Shown here: positions 6,657-15,895 of the stretch, piece after piece | Layout: each line of letters starts with the position of its first letter | How positions within the stretch are numbered: the stretch's first letter is position 1 | DNA from: an uncultured Brachyspira sp. | GTDB lineage: Bacteria; Spirochaetota; Brachyspiria; Brachyspirales; Brachyspiraceae | Direction: 5' to 3' | DNA length: 46,370 nt | Assembly (NCBI GenBank): GCA_949300355.1 | Contig: CASGDY010000002.1 | Location: forward strand, 1 to 46,370 | Program-made: the position numbers and the translations under genes | The notes under the pieces: generated by a model | What the model was told of the DNA's origin: nothing | The model's input: the letters and a program-made list of their open reading frames with translations, nothing else | Database searches by the model: none

Positions 6657-7589
6657 CTATGCTATATGAGCATTAAGCCAAGCAATTATCTCTTTAGCTA
6701 CATCATCTCTTTGAACATCATTAAGTATTTCATGTCTTCCATTTTCATAAAGACTTATAGTAACATCTTTAAATCCTAATGACTCATACATTTCATGAAC
6801 CCATTTAACTCCCTTTCCCATATCTCCTACAGGGTCTTTCGCTCCTGATATTAAAAGTATAGGGAAATTTTTATCCATAGAAGAATAATTATCCTTATTT
6901 GAAATTTTATCAATAAGCTCAAATAATTGAATGTAAGTTTCTATACTTGCAGGCTTATTTGCAAAGTATTCATCTTCCTGAGCTTTTTTAATTTCTTCTT
7001 TATCTGAAGTAAGCCATGCTAAATCTGAATTATCTTTAGGGAAGAATTTTTTACCGTATCCGCCAACTGATAATTTGTCAAGTAAATAAGCTCTTTTTCT
7101 TCCGCCGAATAATGACTTCTGAATATTAGCTATAGTTTTTCCTAGATTTTCTATTCCCTTAGGTTTTCCTCTAGTACCCATTATTATAGCACCATTTAAA
7201 TCTTTATGATATTTAATCAAAAAACCTCTGGTAAGAAAAGAACCCATACTATGCCCCATCATAAAATAAGGAAGATTAGGATAATCGGCTTTAGTATTTA
7301 CCATCAAATGCTTCATATCTTCTATAATAAGTTCATGTCCGTTTTTATCAGCCATATGCCCTATTTGATCCTTACTTACAGTGCTTCTTCCAAATCCTCT
7401 ATGATCGTCGGCACAAACTAAAAATCCTTCTTTATTAAGTTTTTCAGCAATCTCTTTATATCTTCCAGCATGCTCTCCAAGTCCATGAACTATTTGCACT
7501 ATTGCTTTAGGCTTAGAATCAGGTTTAAAAATATATGTATACATTCTATGACCATCATCTGATATTAAAACTCTATTAAGCATTTCCAT
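6657..7589 (-). CDS. Alpha/beta hydrolase, monoacylglycerol lipase/lysophospholipase type
   Basis: The protein has 310 residues. An earlier ATG exists at 7634, but CGGAG lies eight bases before the ATG at 7589, so the shorter start is chosen. It shows HGLGEHAGRY (oxyanion loop) near residue 40, the nucleophile elbow GHSMGS near 110, SGAKDPVGD for the catalytic Asp and NGRHEILND for the His: a complete serine-hydrolase triad in the order of the PldB/monoglyceride lipase family (Hydrolase_4). It would release a fatty acid from mono- or lysolipids in the cytoplasm. It is a lone gene, with its own terminator at 6601-6634. Confidence 0.85.
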   Translation of the reverse strand: MEMLNRVLISDDGHRMYTYIFKPDSKPKAIVQIVHGLGEHAGRYKEIAEKLNKEGFLVCADDHRGFGRSTVSKDQIGHMADKNGHELIIEDMKHLMVNTKADYPNLPYFMMGHSMGSFLTRGFLIKYHKDLNGAIIMGTRGKPKGIENLGKTIANIQKSLFGGRKRAYLLDKLSVGGYGKKFFPKDNSDLAWLTSDKEEIKKAQEDEYFANKPASIETYIQLFELIDKISNKDNYSSMDKNFPILLISGAKDPVGDMGKGVKWVHEMYESLGFKDVTISLYENGRHEILNDVQRDDVAKEIIAWLNAHIA

Positions 7590-7780
7590 AAAAAGACTCC
7601 GACAATAAAAAATTACTTTTTGACTATTATTCAATTTGACATAATTAATACAGCTGTTATTTGTAAATAGTAGGATAAATTATATAGTATTTTTTTTCTT
7701 AATGCAATTAATATTTTAGCATAATAAATTATTTTTATTTTAATACAAATGATTCCGAATAATACCCCAATAGGATATAC

Positions 7781-7809
7781 TTGCAAAAAAATTACTTATA
7801 TTTTAATAT
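7781..7809 (+). promoter_or_regulatory. Predicted promoter of the SPFH gene
   Basis: TTGCAA (7781-7786) is followed after 17 bases by TAATAT (7804-7809), 25 bases before the start codon. The TTG of this -35 box is also the first codon of a longer open frame, which argues against using that frame start. Confidence 0.45.
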
Positions 7810-7834
7810 TTTGTATATATTTAAGGAGGAACAT

Positions 7835-8626
7835 ATGAGAATAATAAATGTGAGTTCAAATAAGCTGCATTCTATACTTTTTATACTATTACCTGTGGTT
7901 TTAGTTGTAGGATTTTTAATATTTTCCAGCGTTACAATAGTATCAACCGGAGAAGTAGGAATAAGAAGCAGATTAGGTAAAGCTATATCTCAGGAAGAAC
8001 CTGGACTTCATTTTAGAATACCTTTTGTAGATACAATAAAAACTATGGAAGTAAGAGAACAAACAGTAGAAAAAACTTATGCTGTATCATCAAAGGACAT
8101 GCAGACAATATCTATGACTTTAAATGTTCAGTATTCTATAACAGGAGATGCTTTGGATTTATTTAGAAAATTTGGAACAGATTATAAAAACAAATTAGTT
8201 AATCCTAGAATATCAGAGAGTTTGAATGCTGTTTCTGCAAGATACACTATAGAAGAATTCATAACAAAAAGAAATGAAATGGCTGGAGAGCTTTTAAAAG
8301 AAGTTATGAGTGATTTTCAAGATTACGGCATCACAGTTGCTGCATGCTCTATTATAGAACATGATTTTTCTGATGAATTTGATCAAGCAATAGAAAGAAA
8401 ATTGATAGCTTCACAAAATGCATTAACTGCTCAAAATGATTTGGAAAAAGTAAAATATGAAGCTGAAGCTGAAATAACAAAAGCTAAAGGTATAGCAGAA
8501 GCCAACAGAATAATGCAGGAATCTTTAACTCCTCTTTTAATACAGAGAATGTATATAGAGAAATGGGATGGTAAAATGCCTCAGGTTTCAGGCTCTGGTG
8601 TTACCCCTATGATACAAGTAAAATAA
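7835..8626 (+). CDS. SPFH/prohibitin-like membrane protein
   Basis: The protein has 263 residues. AAGGAGGA five bases upstream fixes the start at ATG 7835. One membrane segment lies at about residues 10-33, followed by an SPFH domain: STGEVGIRSRLGKAI, EEPGLHFRIPFVDTI, then SKDMQTISMTLNVQY. After it comes a long Ala/Glu-rich helix with repeats such as EAEAEITKAKGIAEANR, typical of prohibitins and HflC-like proteins that build ring or cage scaffolds at the membrane. Such proteins organise membrane domains and often shield or control FtsH proteases. No NfeD or FtsH gene lies beside it. The comF gene follows after 11 bases. Confidence 0.85.
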   Translation: MRIINVSSNKLHSILFILLPVVLVVGFLIFSSVTIVSTGEVGIRSRLGKAISQEEPGLHFRIPFVDTIKTMEVREQTVEKTYAVSSKDMQTISMTLNVQYSITGDALDLFRKFGTDYKNKLVNPRISESLNAVSARYTIEEFITKRNEMAGELLKEVMSDFQDYGITVAACSIIEHDFSDEFDQAIERKLIASQNALTAQNDLEKVKYEAEAEITKAKGIAEANRIMQESLTPLLIQRMYIEKWDGKMPQVSGSGVTPMIQVK

Positions 8627-8637
8627 TTAAATAATAA

Positions 8638-9369
8638 ATGAAACTTTACAAGAATATTATAAATAATATATTTTCTTTAATATTTCCTAATCACTGTATA
8701 ATATGCGGAGAGTTAATGCAAAGTAATAATATGAATTATGTTTGTATTGACTGCATAAATAAAAATTTGGATTATATACATAAAGATGAATATATAAGGT
8801 GTCCTAAATGCGGTAAAGTTTTAGAAAGTGAAAAATCAATATGCATTTGCAAAGATGAAGAACTTTATTTTGATGAATGCAAATCTATGCTTTATTACAA
8901 TAATCATACAGCAGATTTGATTCACAAAATGAAGTTCTCTCATAGATATTTAATTTGTAAAGACTTTGCTGCTATGCTTAGTTATTATTATAAAGACTAC
9001 ATAAAAAATTATGATGCCGTTACTTTTGTGCCTCTTGGTAAAAATAGATTTTTGGAAAGAGGATATAATCAAAGTGAAATAATAGCAGAAACAATATCTA
9101 AAATTCTAAATATAAAATTAATAGATGATATAATATTCAGGCAAAAAGAAACCAAAGCATTAAGTTCTTTAAACAGTAAAACAGAAAGACTAAATATGAT
9201 AAAAAATGCTTTTGTGATAAATACCGACTACAGAGATCATAATAAAATAGATCTTCTTATAATAGATGATGTAGTTACCACGGGAAGCACTTTAAATGAA
9301 ATTTCTAAAGAGATTAAGAAACTAGAATGCATTAACAAAATAGGTTTGCTTACAGTAGCCCGTGCTTAG
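8638..9369 (+). CDS. comF: ComF family phosphoribosyltransferase-like protein
   Basis: The protein has 243 residues. The N terminus has zinc-finger-like cysteine pairs CIICGEL, CIDCI and CPKCGKV. The middle carries FVPLGKNRFLERGYNQSE and the C-terminal part the PRPP-binding loop LLIIDDVVTTGSTLNE. That order is diagnostic of ComF, which helps process single-stranded DNA during natural transformation and is also found in non-transformable bacteria. It starts 11 bases after the SPFH gene. Its stop codon overlaps the stop of the convergent gene at 9366 (TTAG shared). Confidence 0.9.
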   Translation: MKLYKNIINNIFSLIFPNHCIICGELMQSNNMNYVCIDCINKNLDYIHKDEYIRCPKCGKVLESEKSICICKDEELYFDECKSMLYYNNHTADLIHKMKFSHRYLICKDFAAMLSYYYKDYIKNYDAVTFVPLGKNRFLERGYNQSEIIAETISKILNIKLIDDIIFRQKETKALSSLNSKTERLNMIKNAFVINTDYRDHNKIDLLIIDDVVTTGSTLNEISKEIKKLECINKIGLLTVARA

Positions 9370-10406
9370 TCTTTAATCTCTTTTTCAACTTTCTCTTTCA
9401 ATTCTAAATCATTCATTTTATCGCATGCTTTAAAGAAAGAATCATATAAACTCTTTGAATATGTATTATGTTCATTAGTAAATGCTATCTTTATAAAATC
9501 CCATAATAAGTTTATATTATCATTAATTTCTTTGTTAATTAGAATTTTTAATGCACTGTCTGCTATTGATATTCCTGCATGAACTTTATAAAAAGCATTA
9601 TTATTAATAGACTTTATATCATCAATATTTAATAAAATAACATTCAAAGCCTCATCATAATTTGAAAGCCTTATTAAATTCTCTGCATAATTGCTTAAAT
9701 ATGAAACTAAATAAAATAAATACTTCTTTGATAAAGCCTGATTTTGTTTGTTTTTATCATAATCACTTTTAACAATCTCATAAAGTTTTTTATTAGCCTC
9801 TAATTCACCATCTTTGTTTCCTATTTCTATTTCAAAATCTCTAAGTCTTTCTAAATTAATTCTGTCCCATTTTTCAATGCTTGATTTCCATACATCTATT
9901 AATTCATAATATAAATCTTTAAATCCCAATTCCAAAGCATAATGCATACAATACTGAATAGTTAATTTTTCTATATCACTTTCAAATCTCACATTGCTGT
10001 CATAACCAATGGCACAATCAGTATTTATCTTTTTTGCTTTTTCAAATAAGTCTTTATTATCCTTATTGTATTTACTTAGAAGAAATGTTAAAGATTCTAA
10101 TGCTATTCCTATTCCTTTATATTTTGAGTGTTCTCTGTCTTTTAATTCTTCATTAAATAAATGAATGATTATATTTTTCAAAGCTTCTTTATTTAAAGCT
10201 TGTAGATTTTTATAATATATAATAGCAAATGAAAGTCTTGCCCTTAATAAATAATTTTTATCAACATCATCTTCCATTTCGCATGAATATTTACTTATTA
10301 AATTATTGTATTTATCTTTATCATCAAAAAAACTTCCTATAATATTATCAAAATCGTTTTGATACATTTCTAAAGCTTTTAATAATTTTTCTTGAAATAT
10401 CTGCAT
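9366..10406 (-). CDS. Unknown helical protein, possibly repeat-containing
   Basis: The protein has 346 residues and starts behind TAGGAG. There is no signal sequence and no membrane segment. The sequence is predicted almost entirely helical, rich in Leu, Lys, Asn and Tyr, with paired-helix spacing that resembles degenerate TPR or similar solenoid repeats (for example AGISIADSALKILINKEIN). I recognise no catalytic motif and no named family. It converges with comF, sharing four bases at the stops. A protein-interaction role is the most that can be proposed. Confidence 0.6.
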   Translation of the reverse strand: MQIFQEKLLKALEMYQNDFDNIIGSFFDDKDKYNNLISKYSCEMEDDVDKNYLLRARLSFAIIYYKNLQALNKEALKNIIIHLFNEELKDREHSKYKGIGIALESLTFLLSKYNKDNKDLFEKAKKINTDCAIGYDSNVRFESDIEKLTIQYCMHYALELGFKDLYYELIDVWKSSIEKWDRINLERLRDFEIEIGNKDGELEANKKLYEIVKSDYDKNKQNQALSKKYLFYLVSYLSNYAENLIRLSNYDEALNVILLNIDDIKSINNNAFYKVHAGISIADSALKILINKEINDNINLLWDFIKIAFTNEHNTYSKSLYDSFFKACDKMNDLELKEKVEKEIKD

Positions 10407-10475
10407 AATTAAACTCCTAACTTAAAAACTATATCAATAAAATAGAAATTTGTCAAAAATTATTATATAAAAATA

Positions 10476-10492
10476 GGGGACTATAAGTCCCC
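10476..10492 (-). terminator. Terminator of the rha/lyx operon
   Basis: A perfect 7-bp GC-rich stem (GGGGACT at 10476-10482 with AGTCCCC at 10486-10492) and a 3-base loop lie 57 bases beyond the last gene of the minus-strand operon. The minus strand continues TATTTTTATA. Confidence 0.75.
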
Positions 10493-10549
10493 AAAAAAAA
10501 GAGTTTTCTATAAAATGAAATTAATGATGGAAAAATTCTTAAAATATAA

Positions 10550-12064
10550 TCATAAATCAATATTATCCCAAAGACTATCCAATAATTCTAATGTTTGTTT
10601 ATATAATTTATACTTTTTAGAATATATTTCATGTTTATCTTTGTCTGCTTTTATAGTATTTGCAATTTTCACCATTTTTTCTGCTGCTTCTTCCAAAGTT
10701 TTATATTGACCGGAAGCCACAGAACATGCAATAGCACATCCAAACGCCCCAGTTTCCATTATATCAATTACATCTATATCTATCCCCATAATATCACTGA
10801 ACATACCGCTCCAAACTTTAGATCTAGCAACACCTCCAGCTAATTTGATAGATTTAATAGGTTTATTTCTACTTGCCTTTAATTTATCTAAATGAAATCT
10901 ATGAGAGAAAGCAATACCTTCATACATTCCTCTAAATAAATGTGCTCTAGTATGATAATTATTCATGCCTATTATACTAGCTTTAGCATTAGGATGAACA
11001 TTGCTTGCCATCAAAAACGGATGAAATATAGGACAAAAATCTTTAATAGAAACAGAGTCTATTTCTTCATCTATTTTTTTATATAAATCTTTTTTTGAAG
11101 ATACACTTTGTACAAAATATCCAAAAATATTTTTCAAAAACCATTCAAAGTTACCAGCTGAAGTAGCACTAGATTCTTCTATAAGATAATACTCTGGCAT
11201 ACAAAAAACAGAATTCATTAATACTGATCCGTCTAATACAGCATCTTTTCTAATATATTCATTTATACTCCAAGTACCTGCTATCATACATACATTATCT
11301 TCATTAACCAAACCTGCAGCAATAGCACAAGCATCTATATCAAACATTCCGCCAGCTACAGGAGTACCCTCTAATAATCCTGTTTTTTGAGCAGCTTCTT
11401 TTGTTATATAGCCGCATATATCTGTAGAATTTTTTATAGGCGGAAGCTTATCTTTTATAATGCTTAAATCAAATAATTTAAGAAGCTCATCATCATAATT
11501 TTTTGTATTTAAATTTAATAAATTAGATCCTGAATAATCAGTAATCTCTGCATTTGCCTCACCTGTTAATCTAAATCTTATATAATCCTTACATTCAAAA
11601 ATATATTTAGTATTATTTATTACATTTATATCATTGTCTTTAAACCATGATAATAAGGCAACAGGTTGACAAGGCATTATATGCTGATATGATAATTTAA
11701 ATACCTCTTTTTCTATCCCATTTTCCTTCCAATTAGTAACATACTTCCAAGCTCTATTATCTGTTGATATAATACCATTATAAGATGGTTTATTATCTTT
11801 TCCCCATAAGTATAAACCTTTACCATGTCCGCAGCAGGCTAAAGCAGCTATATCTTTAGGATTGATTTTAGACATCTCAATAACCTGCGATATTATTTTG
11901 CAATTAGCTTCCCACATCTCTTCCATGTCTCTTTCGGTAAAACCAGGTTTAGGATTAATTACATTTGTATCTGTTGAAGCTATGGCTATTTCATTACCCA
12001 ACTCATCATATAAAGCTGCCTTAGTAGTAGTGCCTCCATTATCTAATCCAATATAATATTGCAT
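10550..12064 (-). CDS. lyxK: FGGY-family kinase, L-xylulose kinase (LyxK)-like
   Basis: The protein has 504 residues, a normal FGGY length, and starts behind CTGGAG. Motifs in order are GLDNGGTTTKA (phosphate loop), GHGKGLYLWG, STDNRAW, GGMFDIDACAIAAG, AGTWSINE, HTRAHLFRGMYEGIAFSH and LAGGVARSKVW. The HTRAHL/YEG/FSH segment and overall layout match E. coli LyxK, which phosphorylates L-xylulose to L-xylulose 5-phosphate. 3-Keto-L-gulonate is a reported alternative substrate in the family. It is the last gene of the rhaB-rhaA-rhaD operon, 23 bases after another kinase. Its product would feed UlaE and UlaF, encoded in the neighbouring operon. Kinase family is sure; substrate is likely but not proven. 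Confidence 0.75.
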   Translation of the reverse strand: MQYYIGLDNGGTTTKAALYDELGNEIAIASTDTNVINPKPGFTERDMEEMWEANCKIISQVIEMSKINPKDIAALACCGHGKGLYLWGKDNKPSYNGIISTDNRAWKYVTNWKENGIEKEVFKLSYQHIMPCQPVALLSWFKDNDINVINNTKYIFECKDYIRFRLTGEANAEITDYSGSNLLNLNTKNYDDELLKLFDLSIIKDKLPPIKNSTDICGYITKEAAQKTGLLEGTPVAGGMFDIDACAIAAGLVNEDNVCMIAGTWSINEYIRKDAVLDGSVLMNSVFCMPEYYLIEESSATSAGNFEWFLKNIFGYFVQSVSSKKDLYKKIDEEIDSVSIKDFCPIFHPFLMASNVHPNAKASIIGMNNYHTRAHLFRGMYEGIAFSHRFHLDKLKASRNKPIKSIKLAGGVARSKVWSGMFSDIMGIDIDVIDIMETGAFGCAIACSVASGQYKTLEEAAEKMVKIANTIKADKDKHEIYSKKYKLYKQTLELLDSLWDNIDL

Positions 12065-12087
12065 ATTTCTATCTCCAGATTAATCAA

Positions 12088-13674
12088 TTAAAAATCTTTC
12101 ATAATATTTTCATATTTAATTTTATCATTAAACATATTCAAATAAATTTCATATTTTTTATTATAGTAATCAGCTAATTTATTATTAGGTTTTACCATCT
12201 CTCCAAGTCTTCCCATTTTATTTAATGCCTCTTTATATGTAGAATAAACTCCTGAAGCTATAGAAGCATTTATGGCACTTCCCAAAACCACTGCCTCATC
12301 ATGTCCTGCAAAATAAATATCCTGATTACAAATATCTGCTAATTCCTGCATATATAATGTATTTTTAGCAGCACCGCCACAAACGATGATAGTGTTTATC
12401 TTATATCCATTATCTCTTGCAACCTCTATAATATGTCTAGTACCAAAACATATACTGTCTAAAACAGCCAAATATATTTTAGCCATAGACTCTAAGTTCT
12501 CAGCCATATCTATACCTACAATCATACCTCTAGGCTTATTATCTGCTCTTGGAGATCTATTACCATAATGATAATCTAAAACATGTAAATCTTTTATTAT
12601 ATAAGGATCTTTTTCCCTTAACCTTTTGATCTCATCATTCAATACATCATATACTTTATTATGCACTCCATTTACTTGCTTTAATACGGTGCTATAGTAA
12701 GAATGATTTCTCAATGTATAATCTAATAAACTGCCATAAGCACTTTGTCCGCCTTCATTAAGCCACATATTAGAAACCATAGCATTATAATAAGGTCCCC
12801 ATATTCCTGGTATAAAAGTAGATTCATTTCTATTCATCATATGACAAGCAGATGTTCCAGCTACTATAACAAGTACATCATCTGCCTCATCTCTTAATGA
12901 ACCAAGTCCGCCTGCATGAGCATCTATCATTCCAACAGAAACTTTTACATTTTCATGAAGCCCTAATTCTAAAGCACTTTCTTTTGTTAAAGTACCGGCT
13001 AAACTTCCAGGTTCTTTAACTGTAGTACCTATATTTTTATTTTCTAATAAATCAGATAACCCTATTGCCTCAAAAAAACTTTTATCCCAACTATTTTTAT
13101 GAGCTAAATATGTCCATTTGCAGGCCAGGGTACATGAACTTCTAATATCAGATCCAGAAGCCTTATACTGCAAAAAATCTGCTAAATCAAAAAACTTATC
13201 AATTCTTTCATATGAATTAATTAAATTATTTTTAAGCCATAGTATTTTTGGTATTTCCATTTCAATACTAATTTTACCGCCTACATAATTTAAAACTTCA
13301 TAATTATTAGAATTAATAAATTCCGTTTCTTTTTCTGCTCTATGATCCATCCACATAATAATATTCCAATAATCATCATTATCCGGATTGACACTAACAG
13401 GTTTATCATCTTTATCTAATACTACAAGAGAACAAGTTGCATCAAAACCTATAGCGATAATATCCAAAGGATTTATATTAGTCTCTTTAATAGATTCTTT
13501 TACAACATAACAAAGACTTTCCCATATATCTGTAGATGACTGCTCAACAAAATTACCAGACATTTTTCTGTTCTTGATGTCTTTACTTTTAAATATCAGA
13601 CTATCCCCAGTAATTGAGAATATTCCAGCCCTTACACTTCCGCTGCCTACATCAACACCTATAACATATTGCAT
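12088..13674 (-). CDS. FGGY-family pentulose kinase, ribulokinase type
   Basis: The protein has 528 residues and starts behind AAGGAG. It carries GVDVGSGSVRAG, GFDATCSLVVLD, MWMDHRAEKE, YVGGKISIEMEIPKILW, GMIDAHAGGLG, VAGTSACHM and CGGAAKNTLYMQEL. The FDATCSL, WMDHRA and GG.IS.EM.IPK.LWLK segments are typical of the D-ribulokinase/ribitol-pathway group (FGGY carbohydrate kinase, human FGGY and yeast YDR109c type). It would phosphorylate D- or L-ribulose. A 101-base gap separates it from rhaD upstream, so it may have an internal promoter. It is not needed for rhamnose breakdown, so its presence suggests a wider substrate range for the locus. Confidence 0.75.
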   Translation of the reverse strand: MQYVIGVDVGSGSVRAGIFSITGDSLIFKSKDIKNRKMSGNFVEQSSTDIWESLCYVVKESIKETNINPLDIIAIGFDATCSLVVLDKDDKPVSVNPDNDDYWNIIMWMDHRAEKETEFINSNNYEVLNYVGGKISIEMEIPKILWLKNNLINSYERIDKFFDLADFLQYKASGSDIRSSCTLACKWTYLAHKNSWDKSFFEAIGLSDLLENKNIGTTVKEPGSLAGTLTKESALELGLHENVKVSVGMIDAHAGGLGSLRDEADDVLVIVAGTSACHMMNRNESTFIPGIWGPYYNAMVSNMWLNEGGQSAYGSLLDYTLRNHSYYSTVLKQVNGVHNKVYDVLNDEIKRLREKDPYIIKDLHVLDYHYGNRSPRADNKPRGMIVGIDMAENLESMAKIYLAVLDSICFGTRHIIEVARDNGYKINTIIVCGGAAKNTLYMQELADICNQDIYFAGHDEAVVLGSAINASIASGVYSTYKEALNKMGRLGEMVKPNNKLADYYNKKYEIYLNMFNDKIKYENIMKDF

Positions 13675-13775
13675 AAAAACTCCTTATAATTAAAATAAGT
13701 ATCTAATAAGAATAACAGATACATCATAAAGTATTAAAATAAAAACATCAAAATTTAATATATTTTCCTATATAA

Positions 13776-14603
13776 TCATTTTTTTTCATATAAATATCCT
13801 TCAGGAAGAGTCAATTTAAAATCTACAGCTAAATCTCTAAAATTCTGAGGTAAAATAGTTTGTCTTTTATTATTTGACATAGATAAAACTTTCACTAATA
13901 TCTCAGCAGATTTTTCAATAGTATGAGCAAGTCCGAAAGTTATATCATAATCCTCACCTGAACAAAATAAACCATGATGTGCCCAAATAACCGCATCAAA
14001 ATTATGCATAAGTTTAGAAGTAGCAATAGCTATGTCCTTTCCCCCAGGAACCATCCATTCTACTATTCCTATACCATTTGGAAATACTACAGGACATTCA
14101 GTAGCCATCTCCCAAAGTTCTCTAGTAAAAACTTTATGATCTAATGGAAGTACAAAAGTTAAAGCTATAACATTAGTTGGATGGCAATGATATATAACTC
14201 TATGTTTATTATCTGTAGTGATCTTTTTTATTTCATGATTCATTAAATGAGTAGGAAGTTCGCTAGTTGGTCTTCCCCCATTTTTTAATCCCCATAATAC
14301 ACGGTAATTATCTCCGCTATTATCAAGCTGTATTATACAAGTACTATCTTCTGTATCTAAATCAACATTTTTGAAAAATTTTCCGGAGCCTGTAACCATA
14401 AAATATTCATTTGCTAATTTAGGAACCGATACACCTATAGGTTTATATTCATTATTTTCTTTAAAACATTTAGATGCTTCTTCAACATCTTTTTCTGTCA
14501 AACGATAGCTTAAATTTCCTCCGTTTCTTTCATGCCAATTATGGAGATATCCGTCTTTAGCTAATTCTATAAAACCTTTTACAAATTTAATATTATAATC
14601 CAT
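13776..14603 (-). CDS. rhaD: L-rhamnulose-1-phosphate aldolase
   Basis: The protein has 275 residues, as in E. coli (274). It is a class II aldolase with zinc. The family segments WHERNGGNLSYRL, VTGSGKFFKNVDLD, VLWGLKNGGRPTSELP, HCHPTNVIALTFVLP and FPNGIGIVEWMVPG line up with RhaD. The metal histidines are those of HCHP and the HHGLF segment, with the catalytic Glu expected in TSELP or nearby. It splits L-rhamnulose 1-phosphate into DHAP and L-lactaldehyde. No lactaldehyde reductase is in the window. It lies 28 bases downstream of rhaA in the same operon. Confidence 0.93.
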   Translation of the reverse strand: MDYNIKFVKGFIELAKDGYLHNWHERNGGNLSYRLTEKDVEEASKCFKENNEYKPIGVSVPKLANEYFMVTGSGKFFKNVDLDTEDSTCIIQLDNSGDNYRVLWGLKNGGRPTSELPTHLMNHEIKKITTDNKHRVIYHCHPTNVIALTFVLPLDHKVFTRELWEMATECPVVFPNGIGIVEWMVPGGKDIAIATSKLMHNFDAVIWAHHGLFCSGEDYDITFGLAHTIEKSAEILVKVLSMSNNKRQTILPQNFRDLAVDFKLTLPEGYLYEKK

Positions 14604-14631
14604 AAATTATATCCTTAAATAATCATTAAAA

Positions 14632-15876
14632 TTAAACTCTTTTTACAAGAACATTCTTCTCATAATCTTCTATCTCTTTAAACCATTCTTCAGAGCCTAT
14701 TACATTATTTCTATTACAAAACTCATTCCATACATCTCCAAAAGGATAAGTTTTTATTTCCTCTTGTAAAAACATTAATTGAGTAAATTTACTTTTCATT
14801 TGAAGATCATATAAAGTTTTATTAGGCTGAAGCAATCCGAATAATAAAGCTTTCTGAACATTTCTAATTCCTATAACCCAAGCAGCTATTCTATTGATAC
14901 TAGCATCAAAATAATCTGTTGCTATTTTTATTCTTGATATATCATCGCATCTTGTTATTTCTTTACATATCTCTTTAACTTCATCATTAAATAATATAAC
15001 ATGATCCGAATCCCATCTTACAGGTCTTGTTATATGCAATGCTAAATTTTTATTGAATAAAAGCATAGAAGAAATTTTATCATAAATAGATTCTGTTGGA
15101 TGATAATGTCCATTGTCCATTAAAGGCATAATACCTCTTGAAGCTGCATAATTAATACAGAATTCAGCAGAACCAACTGTATAGCTTTCCAAACCTATTC
15201 CAAAAACCTTAGATTCTAAACAAACAAGAACTTTTTCTTTATCATAATCTATAGATAATATTTCATCTAATGACTTTTGAAATCTTACTCTAGGAGACAT
15301 TCTATCAGCAGGTATATCTTTATAACCATCAGGTATCCATATATTCATAACGCATGGTTCATTTAGTTCTTCAGCAAAATATTGAGAGATTCTTATGCAT
15401 GCTTTTCCATGCTCTACCCAAAACTTTCTAATTTCTTCATCAGGACTTGATAATGTGAATTGAGATGCTTTAGGATGAGAGAAAAATGTAGGGTTAAAAT
15501 CAATACCCATATTTCTTTCTTTTGCAAAATCGACCCATTTCTTAAAATGCTTTGGTTCAAGCTTATCTCTGTCAGCAAATTCTCCGTCTTCAAATATAGC
15601 ATAACTAGCATGTAAATTAAGTTTATGCTTTCCAGGTATTAAACTAAAAGCCTTATCCATATCCTGCATCAATTCCTGATAGTTTCTAGCTTTTCCTAAA
15701 TAATTACCTGTAGTTTGTATACTGCCAGATAGATTTTGTTTAGTATCAAAACCATTAACATCATCACCCTGCCAGCAATGTACTGAAATTTTTATATTTT
15801 GTAATTTTTCTAATGCCTCATCTGTATTTATTGATAATTTAGAATACATTTTTTTAGCTTCTTCATATCTGCTCAT
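14632..15876 (-). CDS. rhaA: L-rhamnose isomerase
   Basis: The protein has 414 residues. It carries KISVHCWQGDDVNGF near residue 30, diagnostic of RhaA, then FNPTFFSHPK, CLESKVFGIGLESYTVGS, MDNGHYHPTE and HITRPVRWDSDHV, which supply the manganese and substrate residues of the TIM barrel. It converts L-rhamnose to L-rhamnulose. The family also acts on L-lyxose, giving L-xylulose, which matters here because a LyxK-like kinase is in the same operon. It begins 20 bases after rhaB; its GGAG site lies in that gap. Confidence 0.95.
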   Translation of the reverse strand: MSRYEEAKKMYSKLSINTDEALEKLQNIKISVHCWQGDDVNGFDTKQNLSGSIQTTGNYLGKARNYQELMQDMDKAFSLIPGKHKLNLHASYAIFEDGEFADRDKLEPKHFKKWVDFAKERNMGIDFNPTFFSHPKASQFTLSSPDEEIRKFWVEHGKACIRISQYFAEELNEPCVMNIWIPDGYKDIPADRMSPRVRFQKSLDEILSIDYDKEKVLVCLESKVFGIGLESYTVGSAEFCINYAASRGIMPLMDNGHYHPTESIYDKISSMLLFNKNLALHITRPVRWDSDHVILFNDEVKEICKEITRCDDISRIKIATDYFDASINRIAAWVIGIRNVQKALLFGLLQPNKTLYDLQMKSKFTQLMFLQEEIKTYPFGDVWNEFCNRNNVIGSEEWFKEIEDYEKNVLVKRV

Positions 15877-15895
15877 AAAAAACTCCTCAAATATT

